Positions 1-7,609 of a stretch of 64,000 bases of DNA are shown piece after piece (position 1 is the stretch's first letter; each line of letters begins with the position of its first letter). Under the pieces are notes generated by a model. It made no database searches. It was not told the origin of the DNA and saw nothing but the letters and a program-made list of their open reading frames with translations. The DNA is from Rhodoferax sp. TH121 (GTDB lineage Bacteria; Pseudomonadota; Gammaproteobacteria; Burkholderiales; Burkholderiaceae_C): contig NZ_NOXW01000022.1 in NCBI RefSeq assembly GCF_002251855.1, forward strand, positions 682,001 through 746,000, in the 5' to 3' direction. The position numbers were made by a program, and so were the translations under genes.

Positions 1-843
1 AATCTCACTGAAGAGCGTGGCCAGCTTGGCCGCGGCCGCCGGGGGCAGGGTGTTGGGCGCGGCCACCGCGTTCCAGATCTCCAGGTTGAAGTTTTTCACA
101 CCGGCTTCAGACAGGCTGGGAATCTCGGGCGCCAGCGGGCTGCGCACGCTGGCTGTGACGCCAATCGCTTTGAGCTTGCCGGCCTTGATTTGGGCATTGG
201 CCAATGCCGGGGGCAGCAGGCTCAGGTGCAGGTCCCCGGCAATCATGGCGGTGGCCACCTGCGGGTAGCCGGGGTAGGGTACATGCACCGGGGCAATCTT
301 GGCCTGTGACTTGAGCAGCTCCATGCCCAGGTGGCCCACGGTACCCATGCCCGGCGTGCCGTAGTTCCAGCGGTCACCGGCTGCGCGCGCGGCCTGCAAA
401 AACTCGGAGGCGTTGTTGCCTGGGGCATTGACTGGCGCCGTCAGCACCAGGGGCGACACACCCAGCAGGCTCAGCGGCTGCAGGTCCTTGAGCGGGTCGT
501 AGCTCAGCTTGGGGTTGAGCAGCTTGGCAATCGTCATGTTGCCGTTGATCATCAGACCGATGGTGTGGTTGTCGGTGGCCTTGGCCACTGCGTCCGCGGC
601 AATATTGCCAGCCGCGCCCACCTTGTTGTCCACAATCACCGGCTGGCCCAGGGCCTTGGACAGCGGCTCGGCAAAGGCGCGGGCTGTCAGGTCGGGCGAG
701 GAGCCGCCGGGAAAGCCCACGATGATGCGCAGCGGTTTGCTGGGCCAGGTTTCGGTTTTTGGTGCTTTTTGGGCCATAGCCCCCGTAGATAGTGCGCAAG
801 CAGCTATCGAAAGTGTAGCAATGGTGAGCGCGCGGCGTTGCAT
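1..843 (-). CDS. Bug-family tripartite tricarboxylate transporter substrate-binding protein (3' end outside window)
   Basis: Read on the minus strand from the ATG at 841-843, 281 codons stay open to the left edge, so the C-terminus is missing. The protein starts with a signal peptide (MQRRALTIATLSIAACAL, probable cleavage after AMA around residue 24) and then shows the Bug/TctC pattern: WPSKPLRIIVGFPGGSSPD, then an N-x-x-GAAGNIAAD segment. Bug proteins are periplasmic receptors for carboxylates and many other small organic molecules, and the family is greatly expanded in Burkholderiales. The ligand cannot be inferred. The second half of the signal peptide is encoded by a copy of the dispersed ~55-bp repeat (761-820). 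It lies downstream of rpoH but is separated from it by a terminator. Confidence 0.9.
   Translation of the reverse strand, partial: MQRRALTIATLSIAACALSTGAMAQKAPKTETWPSKPLRIIVGFPGGSSPDLTARAFAEPLSKALGQPVIVDNKVGAAGNIAADAVAKATDNHTIGLMINGNMTIAKLLNPKLSYDPLKDLQPLSLLGVSPLVLTAPVNAPGNNASEFLQAARAAGDRWNYGTPGMGTVGHLGMELLKSQAKIAPVHVPYPGYPQVATAMIAGDLHLSLLPPALANAQIKAGKLKAIGVTASVRSPLAPEIPSLSEAGVKNFNLEIWNAVAAPNTLPPAAAAKLATLFSEI
761..820 (-). repeat. Dispersed ~55-bp repeat, copy 1 (inside Bug gene signal peptide)
   Basis: On the minus strand this stretch reads GCTACACTTTCGATAGCTGC, then TTGCGCACTATCTACGGG, then GGCTATGGCC. It matches the repeat core AGCTGCT-TGCGCA-N-TATC...GGGCTAKRGGCC seen at about nine other places in the window. 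It is translated in the frame that starts at GCT. Confidence 0.7.
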
Positions 844-860
844 GGTGTGGGTGTCTCCGA

Positions 861-899
861 AATAAAAATGCCCCTGCGACCGGGGCCAGCAGGGGCATT
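861..899 (-). terminator. Rho-independent terminator after rpoH
   Basis: The arms AATGCCCCTGC (867-877) and GCAGGGGCATT (889-899) form a perfect 11-bp stem. On the minus strand it is followed by TTTTTATT (868-861), which places it just after the rpoH stop codon. Confidence 0.85.
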
Positions 900-931
900 G
901 TCGCGCAAGCGCCGCAGCGCTTGGCGCGGGA

Positions 932-1873
932 TCAGGCGTAAGCCGCCAGCGCGGTCTTCATCTTCTTCATGGCTGCCACTTCGATCTGGCGGATGCGCTC
1001 GGCGCTCACGCCGTATTCGGCGGCCAGGTCATGGAGGGTCATGCCGCCACTGTTGTCGTCGTTCACCTTGAGCCAGCGCTCTTCCACGATGCGGCGGCTG
1101 CGCTCGTCCAGACTGGCCAGGGCGGTGGCAATGCCGTCGGTGGCCAACACATCGCGCTGGCGCGCTTCGATCATGGCCACGGGTTCGTGGGCGGTGTCGG
1201 TCAGGTAGGCGATGGGGCCAAAGGCGTCTTCGCCGTCGTCACCCGGGGTGGGGTCCAGCAACACGTCACCACCCGACAGGCGGGTTTCCATTTCCAGCAC
1301 GTCTTCGGGCTTCACGTTCAGCTCACGGGCCATCGCGTCCACCTGGGTAGGGTTCAGCGTGTCGCGGTGGGTGTCCAGATCGGCGGCCGCATCTTCGCCC
1401 TTGAAGCGCTGCTTCATGGAGCGCAGGTTGAAGAACAGCTTGCGCTGGGCTTTGGTCGTTGCAACCTTGACCATGCGCCAGTTCTTCAAGATGTACTCGT
1501 GAATCTCGGCCTTGATCCAGTGCAGCGCATAGCTCACCAGGCGCACGCCCTGGTCCGGGTCGAAGCGTTTGACGGCCTTCATCAGGCCCACATTGCCCTC
1601 TTGGATCAGGTCGCCGTGGGGCAAGCCGTAACCCAGGTATTGGCGTGACACGGACACCACCAAACGCAAGTGAGAGAGCACTAACTTACCGGCAGCTTCA
1701 AGGTCGTTGTCATTCTTGAACTTGCGCGCAAACTCCTGTTCTTCTTCCAGCGTGAGCATGGGCAGGCGGTTGGCGGCAGAAATATAGGCGTCCAGATTCC
1801 CCAGTGGCGGCACCAGCGACCACGGATTGGCCGGGGCCAGGGCAGTTTGGGGCATGGCAAGCAGTGTGGACAT
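932..1873 (-). CDS. rpoH: RNA polymerase sigma-32 factor RpoH
   Basis: 313-residue heat-shock sigma factor that directs RNA polymerase to chaperone and protease promoters. Sigma region 1.2/2 begins near residue 27 (DAYISAANRLPMLTLEEE). Region 2 contains GDLIQEGNVGLMKAVKRFDP (about 87-106) and YALHWIKAEIHEYILKNW. The RpoH box QRKLFFNLR, diagnostic for sigma-32, is at 143-151. The C-terminal region 4 helix-turn-helix reads YGVSAERIRQIEV. The length is usual for beta-proteobacterial RpoH. The RBS AAGGAGG lies just upstream. A perfect CIRCE element overlaps the promoter region, so HrcA control is expected in addition to any post-transcriptional control. It is monocistronic, with its own terminator. 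Confidence 0.97.
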   Translation of the reverse strand: MSTLLAMPQTALAPANPWSLVPPLGNLDAYISAANRLPMLTLEEEQEFARKFKNDNDLEAAGKLVLSHLRLVVSVSRQYLGYGLPHGDLIQEGNVGLMKAVKRFDPDQGVRLVSYALHWIKAEIHEYILKNWRMVKVATTKAQRKLFFNLRSMKQRFKGEDAAADLDTHRDTLNPTQVDAMARELNVKPEDVLEMETRLSGGDVLLDPTPGDDGEDAFGPIAYLTDTAHEPVAMIEARQRDVLATDGIATALASLDERSRRIVEERWLKVNDDNSGGMTLHDLAAEYGVSAERIRQIEVAAMKKMKTALAAYA

Positions 1874-1902
1874 TCAGAACCTCCTTGTGTTCAGTCTTTA
1901 TA

Positions 1903-1929
1903 TTAGCACTCGTAAGAGTTGAGTGCTAA
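1903..1929. promoter_or_regulatory. CIRCE element (HrcA operator) upstream of rpoH
   Basis: The sequence is TTAGCACTC-N9-GAGTGCTAA, a perfect match to the CIRCE consensus bound by HrcA. It sits 30 nt before the rpoH start codon. A TAATAT hexamer resembling a -10 box (1900-1905, minus strand, preceded by TGC) overlaps one arm, so HrcA bound here would block the promoter. Confidence 0.93.
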
Positions 1930-2001
1930 AGGGAAGTTCAATGACCCCAATAGGATTCGGATGAAGTTGTGTAAAGCCTCGGCCCCCACCGTTTTGGGCG
2001 C

Positions 2002-2023
2002 AAAAAAAGGGGCCGAAGCCCCT
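2002..2023 (-). terminator. Rho-independent terminator after the acyl-CoA ligase gene
   Basis: On the minus strand AGGGGC-TTCG-GCCCCT is followed by a run of T residues (positions 2008 down to 2002). It lies 22 nt beyond the ligase stop codon. Confidence 0.85.
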
Positions 2024-2044
2024 GGTTCCAATGCAGTACGGGTT

Positions 2045-3724
2045 TTAGGCCCACTGCACCGTGCCCTTGCCGCTGTACCAGCCGTCCAGCTTGGGCTCCA
2101 CCGCCGCTTCGATGCGGTTGCGGCGGATCTTCATGGTGGGCGTCAGGAAGCCGTTCTCAATCGACCACGGTTCAGGCGCAATCACCAGCATCTGCAGCTT
2201 CTCGTAATCCGGCAGTTCGGCATTCACGTCCTTGAGCAGCTGGGTCAGTTCGGCGGTGATCTGGGCTTTGACAGCCGGGTCCTTGACCGTGGGGCGCACG
2301 GTTTCGGCCAGTACGACCATGGCGTAGGCCGAAGGCTGGCCCACGCCGGAGACCATGCTCAGCTCGATCAGCGGGCAGGCGTTGATACGGTTCTCGATGG
2401 GGGCGGGTGCCACGTACTTGCCCTTGGAGGTCTTGAACAGCTCCTTCACGCGACCGGTGAGGCGCAGCAGGCCGTCGGCGCGACGCTCGCCTTTGTCACC
2501 GGTGCGGAAGAAGCCGTCTTCGGTGAAGACTTCGGCGTCCAGGTCAGGCCGCTTGTAGTAGCCCACAAACTGGCCGGGCGACTTGATCAGCACTTCGCCT
2601 TCCTCGCTGATGCGTACTTGCACCCCCTTGAGTGGCACACCCACACAGCCGGGAGCGTTGACCTTCTCGGTGGAGTTGTGCGAGTAGGCAAAGTCCTCTG
2701 TCATGGCATAACCCTCAATCAGGTTGAGCCCGAGGCGACGGTACCAGGCAATCAGCTCGGCCGGAATGGGCGCGGAGCCGCTACCGGCCAAGAGGGCGTG
2801 GTCTAGGCCCAGACCCTTGAGCACCTTGCGCCCGACGATCTTGCCCAGAATGGGGATGCTCAGCAGGCGGTCCAGCTTCTTGGGGGGCATCTTGGCAAAC
2901 ACGCCTTGCTGGAACTTGAGCCAGAGGCGTGGCACCGAGATAAAGGTCACCGGCTTGGCGCGGTTCAGGTCTTGCACAAAGGTGTCCAGCGACTCGGCGA
3001 AGAACAGGTGCGTGTTGCCATCGACCAGCGATGCACTCTCTACCCAAGCGCGCTCAAACACGTGTGCCAGCGGCAGGTAAGACAACATGCGGTTTTTCAC
3101 GTCGGCCCCAATGCGCGACTTGGTGTCCTGGCTGATGCCCTCGGCCGCAGCAGTGATGCGCTCGAAGCTGTGCATCACGCCCTTGGGCTGGCCGGTGGAG
3201 CCGGAGGTGTACATCAGAATGCCAATGTCGGTGCCGGCTCGCGTTACCTTGCCTTGCAGAGGCTGGGTGCGGGCGACCACGGCATCCCAGCTCTCGTAAC
3301 TGTTTTTGGGGGCCAAGGGGAAGGCGATACGGGGCAGGGACTCGGGGATGCCAGGCAACTGCTGGTCAAAGGTGTCGAGCTTGCCGACAAACAGCAGACT
3401 GGCTTCGCTGTGGTCCAGCACATAGCGCACGGTCTCCGCTGTCTCGGTGGGGAAGATGGCGACGGTAGTGCCCCCAGCCAGCCAGATGGCCAGCTCCGCC
3501 ATGATGAAGTGGGCGCAGTTCTTGGAGAGGATGGCGATGCGGGCGCCGGGCTCCAGGTTCTGTGCTTTCAGGTACGCAGCCATGCGGCGCGACTCGTCCA
3601 TCACCTGGCGCCAGGTGTAGTCCTTGACCTGGCCGCCACCTACAGGCTGGGTCAGGTAGACCTGGTCGGCCAGTGCAGTTTCGTGCGCCTGGACGTAATC
3701 CAGTATCAATTTGGCTTGGGCCAT
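2045..3724 (-). CDS. AMP-binding long-chain fatty acid-CoA ligase-like protein
   Basis: 559 residues of the ANL adenylate-forming superfamily. The ATP/AMP phosphate-binding loop reads YTSGSTGQPKGVMHS (about 172-186). The A5-like motif is GYAMTEDFAYSH. The hinge region is TGDKGERRADGLLRLTGRVKELFKTSKGKYV, which carries the Asp/Arg of the C-terminal subdomain. These enzymes activate a carboxylic acid to the acyl-AMP and then the acyl-CoA. The length and the FKTSKGKYVAP motif favour a long-chain acyl-CoA synthetase (FadD15/FAA1-like), but the chain-length preference cannot be read from sequence. The start has a good AAAGGAG RBS. The gene is monocistronic with its own terminator. Confidence 0.9.
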   Translation of the reverse strand: MAQAKLILDYVQAHETALADQVYLTQPVGGGQVKDYTWRQVMDESRRMAAYLKAQNLEPGARIAILSKNCAHFIMAELAIWLAGGTTVAIFPTETAETVRYVLDHSEASLLFVGKLDTFDQQLPGIPESLPRIAFPLAPKNSYESWDAVVARTQPLQGKVTRAGTDIGILMYTSGSTGQPKGVMHSFERITAAAEGISQDTKSRIGADVKNRMLSYLPLAHVFERAWVESASLVDGNTHLFFAESLDTFVQDLNRAKPVTFISVPRLWLKFQQGVFAKMPPKKLDRLLSIPILGKIVGRKVLKGLGLDHALLAGSGSAPIPAELIAWYRRLGLNLIEGYAMTEDFAYSHNSTEKVNAPGCVGVPLKGVQVRISEEGEVLIKSPGQFVGYYKRPDLDAEVFTEDGFFRTGDKGERRADGLLRLTGRVKELFKTSKGKYVAPAPIENRINACPLIELSMVSGVGQPSAYAMVVLAETVRPTVKDPAVKAQITAELTQLLKDVNAELPDYEKLQMLVIAPEPWSIENGFLTPTMKIRRNRIEAAVEPKLDGWYSGKGTVQWA

Positions 3725-3970
3725 GTTGTCGTCTCCTTTTATAAAATCTTTGCAGCATTGTCTTGTGATTTGGCGGCAGTACAGTGCTTTGTGCGACTAT
3801 TTCGGCACAAAACAAGGGTTTTGCAGTATTTACCCTAATCTGTCGCCATCTTCGGAGTCGCTGCTGCAGCCACACATTGGTGTTTTGCCCTTGTGTGGAA
3901 TTTTTTGGCTTTATTTGTCCTCTTGTTGACTGGTGTTCACCTTTTCTCTGGTAGTGCAAGCGCATAAAGT

Positions 3971-3994
3971 ACAGTGATTCAAATTAATCACTGT
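3971..3994. promoter_or_regulatory. 9-bp perfect dyad upstream of the isochorismatase operon
   Basis: The arms ACAGTGATT (3971-3979) and AATCACTGT (3986-3994) are separated by 6 nt, ending 6 nt before the ATG at 4001. This is a likely operator. The GlxA-like regulator at the end of the same operon is one candidate binder. No T-run follows, so it is not a terminator. Confidence 0.5.
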
Positions 3995-4000
3995 CTAAAA

Positions 4001-4576
4001 ATGTCCTGTTCAAGCCCATCCCGGTCTGCCCTCATCGTGATCGACGTGCAAGCATCGTTTGCGCAAATGCCCTTTTGGACGCAGGGGATTCATGCCCCGT
4101 TTCAGGAGGCCCTGCTGAAGCTGGACGCGGGGTGCCGCGCTGCAGGTGTGCCCGTGGTGCACATCTTCCACGTGGGGCGTGCTGGGCCTTTTTTGCCAGA
4201 GTCCGGTTTCGTGAGGCCTTTGGACTGGCTGCCGGGCAATCCGGCTGTGCGTTTTGACAAGCACACCCACAACGCGTTCACTGATACCGGGCTGGACCTG
4301 TGGCTGCGCCGCCAAGGCATTACCAAGCTCATCATCAGCGGTATCCGTACTGAACAGTGCTGCGAGACCACGGCCCGTGTGGGCTCCGACCTGGGCTATG
4401 ACGTGGACTTCGTGTCCGAAGCCACGCTCACCTTCCCCATGACGCATGCGGGCAGCGGCCGCACCTTTAGTGCCGAAGACATCACCACGCGTACCGAACT
4501 GGTGTTGGCCGACCGCTTTGCCCGCATCGTCGATGTGGATACCTGCCTGGCCGGGCTGGCCGCTGCATCCATTTAA
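4001..4576 (+). CDS. Isochorismatase-family cysteine hydrolase
   Basis: 191 residues from the ATG at 4001. An upstream in-frame GTG at 3974 lies inside a perfect dyad and is less likely to be the start. The protein shows the cysteine hydrolase fold: ALIVIDVQASF with the catalytic Asp, a central KHTHNAFTDTGL segment with a Lys, and GIRTEQCCETTAR carrying the nucleophilic Cys. The family includes isochorismatase, nicotinamidase and N-carbamoyl amidohydrolases. The substrate is unknown. First gene of an operon with DUF1272, EamA and GlxA-like genes. Confidence 0.85.
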   Translation: MSCSSPSRSALIVIDVQASFAQMPFWTQGIHAPFQEALLKLDAGCRAAGVPVVHIFHVGRAGPFLPESGFVRPLDWLPGNPAVRFDKHTHNAFTDTGLDLWLRRQGITKLIISGIRTEQCCETTARVGSDLGYDVDFVSEATLTFPMTHAGSGRTFSAEDITTRTELVLADRFARIVDVDTCLAGLAAASI

Positions 4577-4586
4577 GGAGCCTCAC

Positions 4587-4850
4587 GTGTTGCAACTGCG
4601 CCCCAACTGTGAATGCTGCAATGTGGATTTGCCACCAGCGGCCCTGAATGCCCGCATCTGCTCGTTTGAATGCACTTTTTGCGCGGATTGCGCCGACACC
4701 CATTTGGACGGCACATGTCCCAATTGCGGTGGGGAGCTGGTGCGCCGCCCGGTGCGCCCGGCGGGCAAGCTGGCCAATAACCCGCCATCTGCCGAGCGCG
4801 TGTTCAAACCGCAGGGCTGCAGCCGCGCCGTATCTCAGGGCGCGGTGTGA
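4587..4850 (+). CDS. DUF1272 domain-containing small cysteine-rich protein
   Basis: 87 residues from a GTG with an excellent AAGGAG RBS six nucleotides upstream. The sequence LQLRPNCECCNVDLPP, CSFECTFCADCA and CPNCGGELVRRPVRP is the DUF1272 signature, and the four Cys-pair motifs suggest zinc binding. No function is established for the family. It sits between the isochorismatase-like gene and an EamA exporter, and its stop overlaps the start of the exporter by 4 nt, so the three are translationally linked. Confidence 0.9.
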   Translation: MLQLRPNCECCNVDLPPAALNARICSFECTFCADCADTHLDGTCPNCGGELVRRPVRPAGKLANNPPSAERVFKPQGCSRAVSQGAV

Positions 4851-5773
4851 GCGGCGGCCTGCCCATGCGGCCCAAAGACCTGGCGCTGGCCTTGCTGGTC
4901 ATCGTGGTGTGGGGTGTCAACTTTGCGGTCATCAAAGTCGGCGTGGTGGGCATACCGCCGCTGCTGCTGGGCGCCTTGCGTTTCTTGCTGGCAGCGTTCC
5001 CGGCGCTGCTGTTCTTCAAGCCGCCCAAGGTGCCTTTGCGCCTTTATTTGGCCTATGGCCTCACCATATCGGTGGGGCAGTTTGCCTTTCTGTTTAGCGC
5101 CATCCACGTGGGCATGCCGTCAGGCCTGGCTTCGCTGGTGTTGCAGTCGCAGTCTTTCTTCACGCTCTTGCTGGCAGCCTGGTGGCTGAACGAGCGCTGG
5201 CAGGCCAACCAGATGGCTGGTCTGCTGCTGGCTGCTGTGGGTTTGGTGCTGATTGGCAGTGCCAGCGGCGCAGTCCACGGTGTTTCCATGCCCTTGCTGG
5301 GTTTTGTGCTCACCATTGCGGCAGCCGTCATGTGGGCCTGCGGCAACATCGTCACACGCGCTGTGGGGCGCTACGCCCCCATGAACCAATTGGCTTTTGT
5401 GGTCTGGGCCAGCCTGGTGCCACCGCTGCCGTTTCTGGGCCTGTCGGCCTGGCTGGAGGGGCCGGAGGCGATGCTGCAAGCCCTGCAGCACATCGACCTG
5501 GCGGCCATGGGTTCCATTGCCTACCTGGCCTGGGCCGCCACGCTGCTGGGCTACGGGCTGTGGACACACCTGATGTCGCGCTACCCCACCAACAAGGTGG
5601 CACCGTTCACGCTGCTGGTGCCCCTCGTGGGCCTGAGCACGGGCTGGCTGGTGTTTGGCGAGGCACTGCGCCCCATTCACTTTGCGGGCGGCGCCTTGCT
5701 CATGACGGGCCTGCTGGTGAATGTGTTTGGTGCCCCGCTGTTTGCGCGCCTGAAGGTGGCCACGTCGAGGTGA
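4847..5773 (+). CDS. EamA-family (DMT) transporter, O-acetylserine/cysteine exporter-like
   Basis: 308 residues with about ten hydrophobic segments in two EamA repeats; the first opens LALALLVIVVWGVNFAVIK. A GTG start overlaps the DUF1272 stop (GTGTGA) and has AGGG upstream; the alternative ATG is at 4865. The sequence pattern resembles the EamA/YdeD group that exports O-acetylserine and cysteine, but substrate assignment by similarity is weak in this superfamily. It precedes the GlxA-like regulator in the same operon. Confidence 0.85.
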   Translation: MSGGLPMRPKDLALALLVIVVWGVNFAVIKVGVVGIPPLLLGALRFLLAAFPALLFFKPPKVPLRLYLAYGLTISVGQFAFLFSAIHVGMPSGLASLVLQSQSFFTLLLAAWWLNERWQANQMAGLLLAAVGLVLIGSASGAVHGVSMPLLGFVLTIAAAVMWACGNIVTRAVGRYAPMNQLAFVVWASLVPPLPFLGLSAWLEGPEAMLQALQHIDLAAMGSIAYLAWAATLLGYGLWTHLMSRYPTNKVAPFTLLVPLVGLSTGWLVFGEALRPIHFAGGALLMTGLLVNVFGAPLFARLKVATSR

Positions 5774-5777
5774 TGGC

Positions 5778-6743
5778 ATGGACGATCCGACACTCTCCAT
5801 CTACCTGGTGCTCACGCCCAATGTGCTGATGCTGGACTACGCTGGACCGGCCGAAGCGCTGCGCATGGCGCGCGACATGGGGGCGCCGATAGTGCTGCAC
5901 ACCTGCGGGCCGCAGGCGCAGATCCCCACCTCGCTGGGCACCGGCCTGTCGGGGTTGGCTCCTTTGCCTGCGCAGCTGCCGCCGCGCAGTTTGGTGCTGG
6001 TGGTGGGCAATAGCAACGAGGCCGAGGACTACGCCACCGAGGCAGCCCGGCAGGTGGTGCACTGGCTGCGCACGGCGCCCCAGGTGGACACGCGCCTGGC
6101 CAGCATCTGCTCCGGGGCACTGCTGCTGGCGCAGGCCGGTTGCCTGGACGGGCGACACTGCACTACCCACCACACCCTGATTGCCGATTTGCAGGCGTGC
6201 GCACCCCGCGCGCAGGTGGTCGGCGATCGTATTTTTGTGGACGACGGCCTCGTGCTCACCAGTGCGGGCATCACCACCGGCATTGACCTGGCACTGCACA
6301 TCGTGGAGCAGGCCGCCGGCCCCGAGCTGGCAGCCCGCGTGGCACGCCGTCTGGTGATGTACCAACGCCGCGGCGCACACGATCCGCAAATGTCGCCTTG
6401 GCTGGCACATCGCAACCACATGCATCCGGCGGTACACCGCGCCCAAGATGCGGTGGCGCGTTCGCCCGAGCGCAGCTGGACACTGGAAGAATTAGCCGCC
6501 GTGGCCTGCGTGAGCCCGCGCCATCTGAGCCGCTTGTTTGCCCTGCATACCGGCATTAGCGTGGTGACCTACCAGCAGCAGCTGCGCATTGCGCGGGCAC
6601 AAGAGATGCTGGCGCACAACCCCACGCTCTCACAGGAGCGCTTGGCCCAAGCCTGTGGCTTTGGTTCTGCGCGTGATTTCAGGCGCGTGTGGCAGCGCTG
6701 CGCGGGTGTGGCACCCGCTACGAGCCGAGGTTCTGCGCAATGA
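5778..6743 (+). CDS. GlxA-family transcriptional regulator (DJ-1/PfpI plus AraC HTH)
   Basis: 321 residues. The N-terminal DJ-1/PfpI-like domain (about 8-190) contains the nucleophile-elbow-like SICSGALLLAQAGCLDGR. The C-terminal AraC HTH (about 225-315) contains LEELAAVACVSPRHLSRLFALHTG and the second helix-turn-helix LAQACGFGSARDFRRVW. GlxA-type proteins activate catabolic operons for glycine betaine, carnitine, arginine and similar compounds. It starts 4 nt after the EamA stop, suggesting autoregulation of this operon. The C-terminus overlaps the convergent gene by 26 nt. Confidence 0.9.
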   Translation: MDDPTLSIYLVLTPNVLMLDYAGPAEALRMARDMGAPIVLHTCGPQAQIPTSLGTGLSGLAPLPAQLPPRSLVLVVGNSNEAEDYATEAARQVVHWLRTAPQVDTRLASICSGALLLAQAGCLDGRHCTTHHTLIADLQACAPRAQVVGDRIFVDDGLVLTSAGITTGIDLALHIVEQAAGPELAARVARRLVMYQRRGAHDPQMSPWLAHRNHMHPAVHRAQDAVARSPERSWTLEELAAVACVSPRHLSRLFALHTGISVVTYQQQLRIARAQEMLAHNPTLSQERLAQACGFGSARDFRRVWQRCAGVAPATSRGSAQ

Positions 6744-7476
6744 TCCTGGGAATGTCGCCGCGCACGTAGCCACGTTTGATGACCTGGTTGAACTCTGCCA
6801 GCCAGGGTTTCATCTGCATACTCTTGGGAAACGCCAAAAAGTTCGGGTCGCTGCGCAGGGGCACGGGCAGCACCACCAAGGAATTTTTGAAGGGCAAAAA
6901 CTCTTTGTGGATGCGCAATGTTTCTTCAAACCCCGCCTTGCCCACATTGAACAGCGCGCAGTCAATGCGCCCGGCCATCAGCTTGTGCAGGCGGTTGCTG
7001 GCCCCGTTGTCGCCGTCCACTACAAACACACCCGTATCACGGGCCCGCTCAAAGGCTTCGCCATAACTGGCGTCTCGCACTATGCCCACGCGTTTGCCAC
7101 GCAGGTCGCTCAAGGTCCTGAACGGAAATTCGTTTCCCTTGCGCACGACCACCACCACTTCATCAAAAAACAGTGGGTCGGAATAATCGAAGAGTTCGTC
7201 CCTGCGGCGGGTCCACGACAAACCCACAATGCCGCCGTCGCCCGACGAGGCTTGCAGGTACGCGCGGGCCCAGGGGTAGAGAGCCAGTTGCAGGCTGTCG
7301 TTGTGCAGGTGTTGGTCGGCATACTGCAAGATGTCGATCAGGATGCCGCGATTCTTGCCCTCTTGCACATACATCTTGGGAGGCGATCCGTCGCCACTGA
7401 ACACGGCAATGTCCGCAGCTCCAGCGCCGGCGCCCATGAGCCATCCCAACACACATGCTACGAACAACTTCACCAT
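6718..7476 (-). CDS. Periplasmic solute-binding protein family 3 (amino-acid-type)
   Basis: 252 residues with a signal peptide (MVKLFVACVLGWLMGAGAGA). It has the SBP_bac_3 layout: GILIDILQYA, a DYSDPLFFDEVVVVVRKG segment, LSDLRGKRVGIVRDASYG, and a C-terminal lobe. No transporter permease or ATPase lies next to it, so it is an orphan receptor. It may feed a distant ABC system or act as a sensor. It is convergent with, and overlaps, the 3' end of the GlxA-like gene. Confidence 0.8.
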   Translation of the reverse strand: MVKLFVACVLGWLMGAGAGAADIAVFSGDGSPPKMYVQEGKNRGILIDILQYADQHLHNDSLQLALYPWARAYLQASSGDGGIVGLSWTRRRDELFDYSDPLFFDEVVVVVRKGNEFPFRTLSDLRGKRVGIVRDASYGEAFERARDTGVFVVDGDNGASNRLHKLMAGRIDCALFNVGKAGFEETLRIHKEFLPFKNSLVVLPVPLRSDPNFLAFPKSMQMKPWLAEFNQVIKRGYVRGDIPRIIAQNLGS

Positions 7477-7609
7477 GCACCCTTTAGTTTGATGAGCAAA
7501 TAAAGCATAACCTGCAAAACCGCGTGCCCAGCGCAGGCTTGGTCGGCAGGCGCCTGTTTTTGCACGGTCCGTGTTTCAATAGCCTCTTGCATAGCCCCAT
7601 GTTTTTTCC

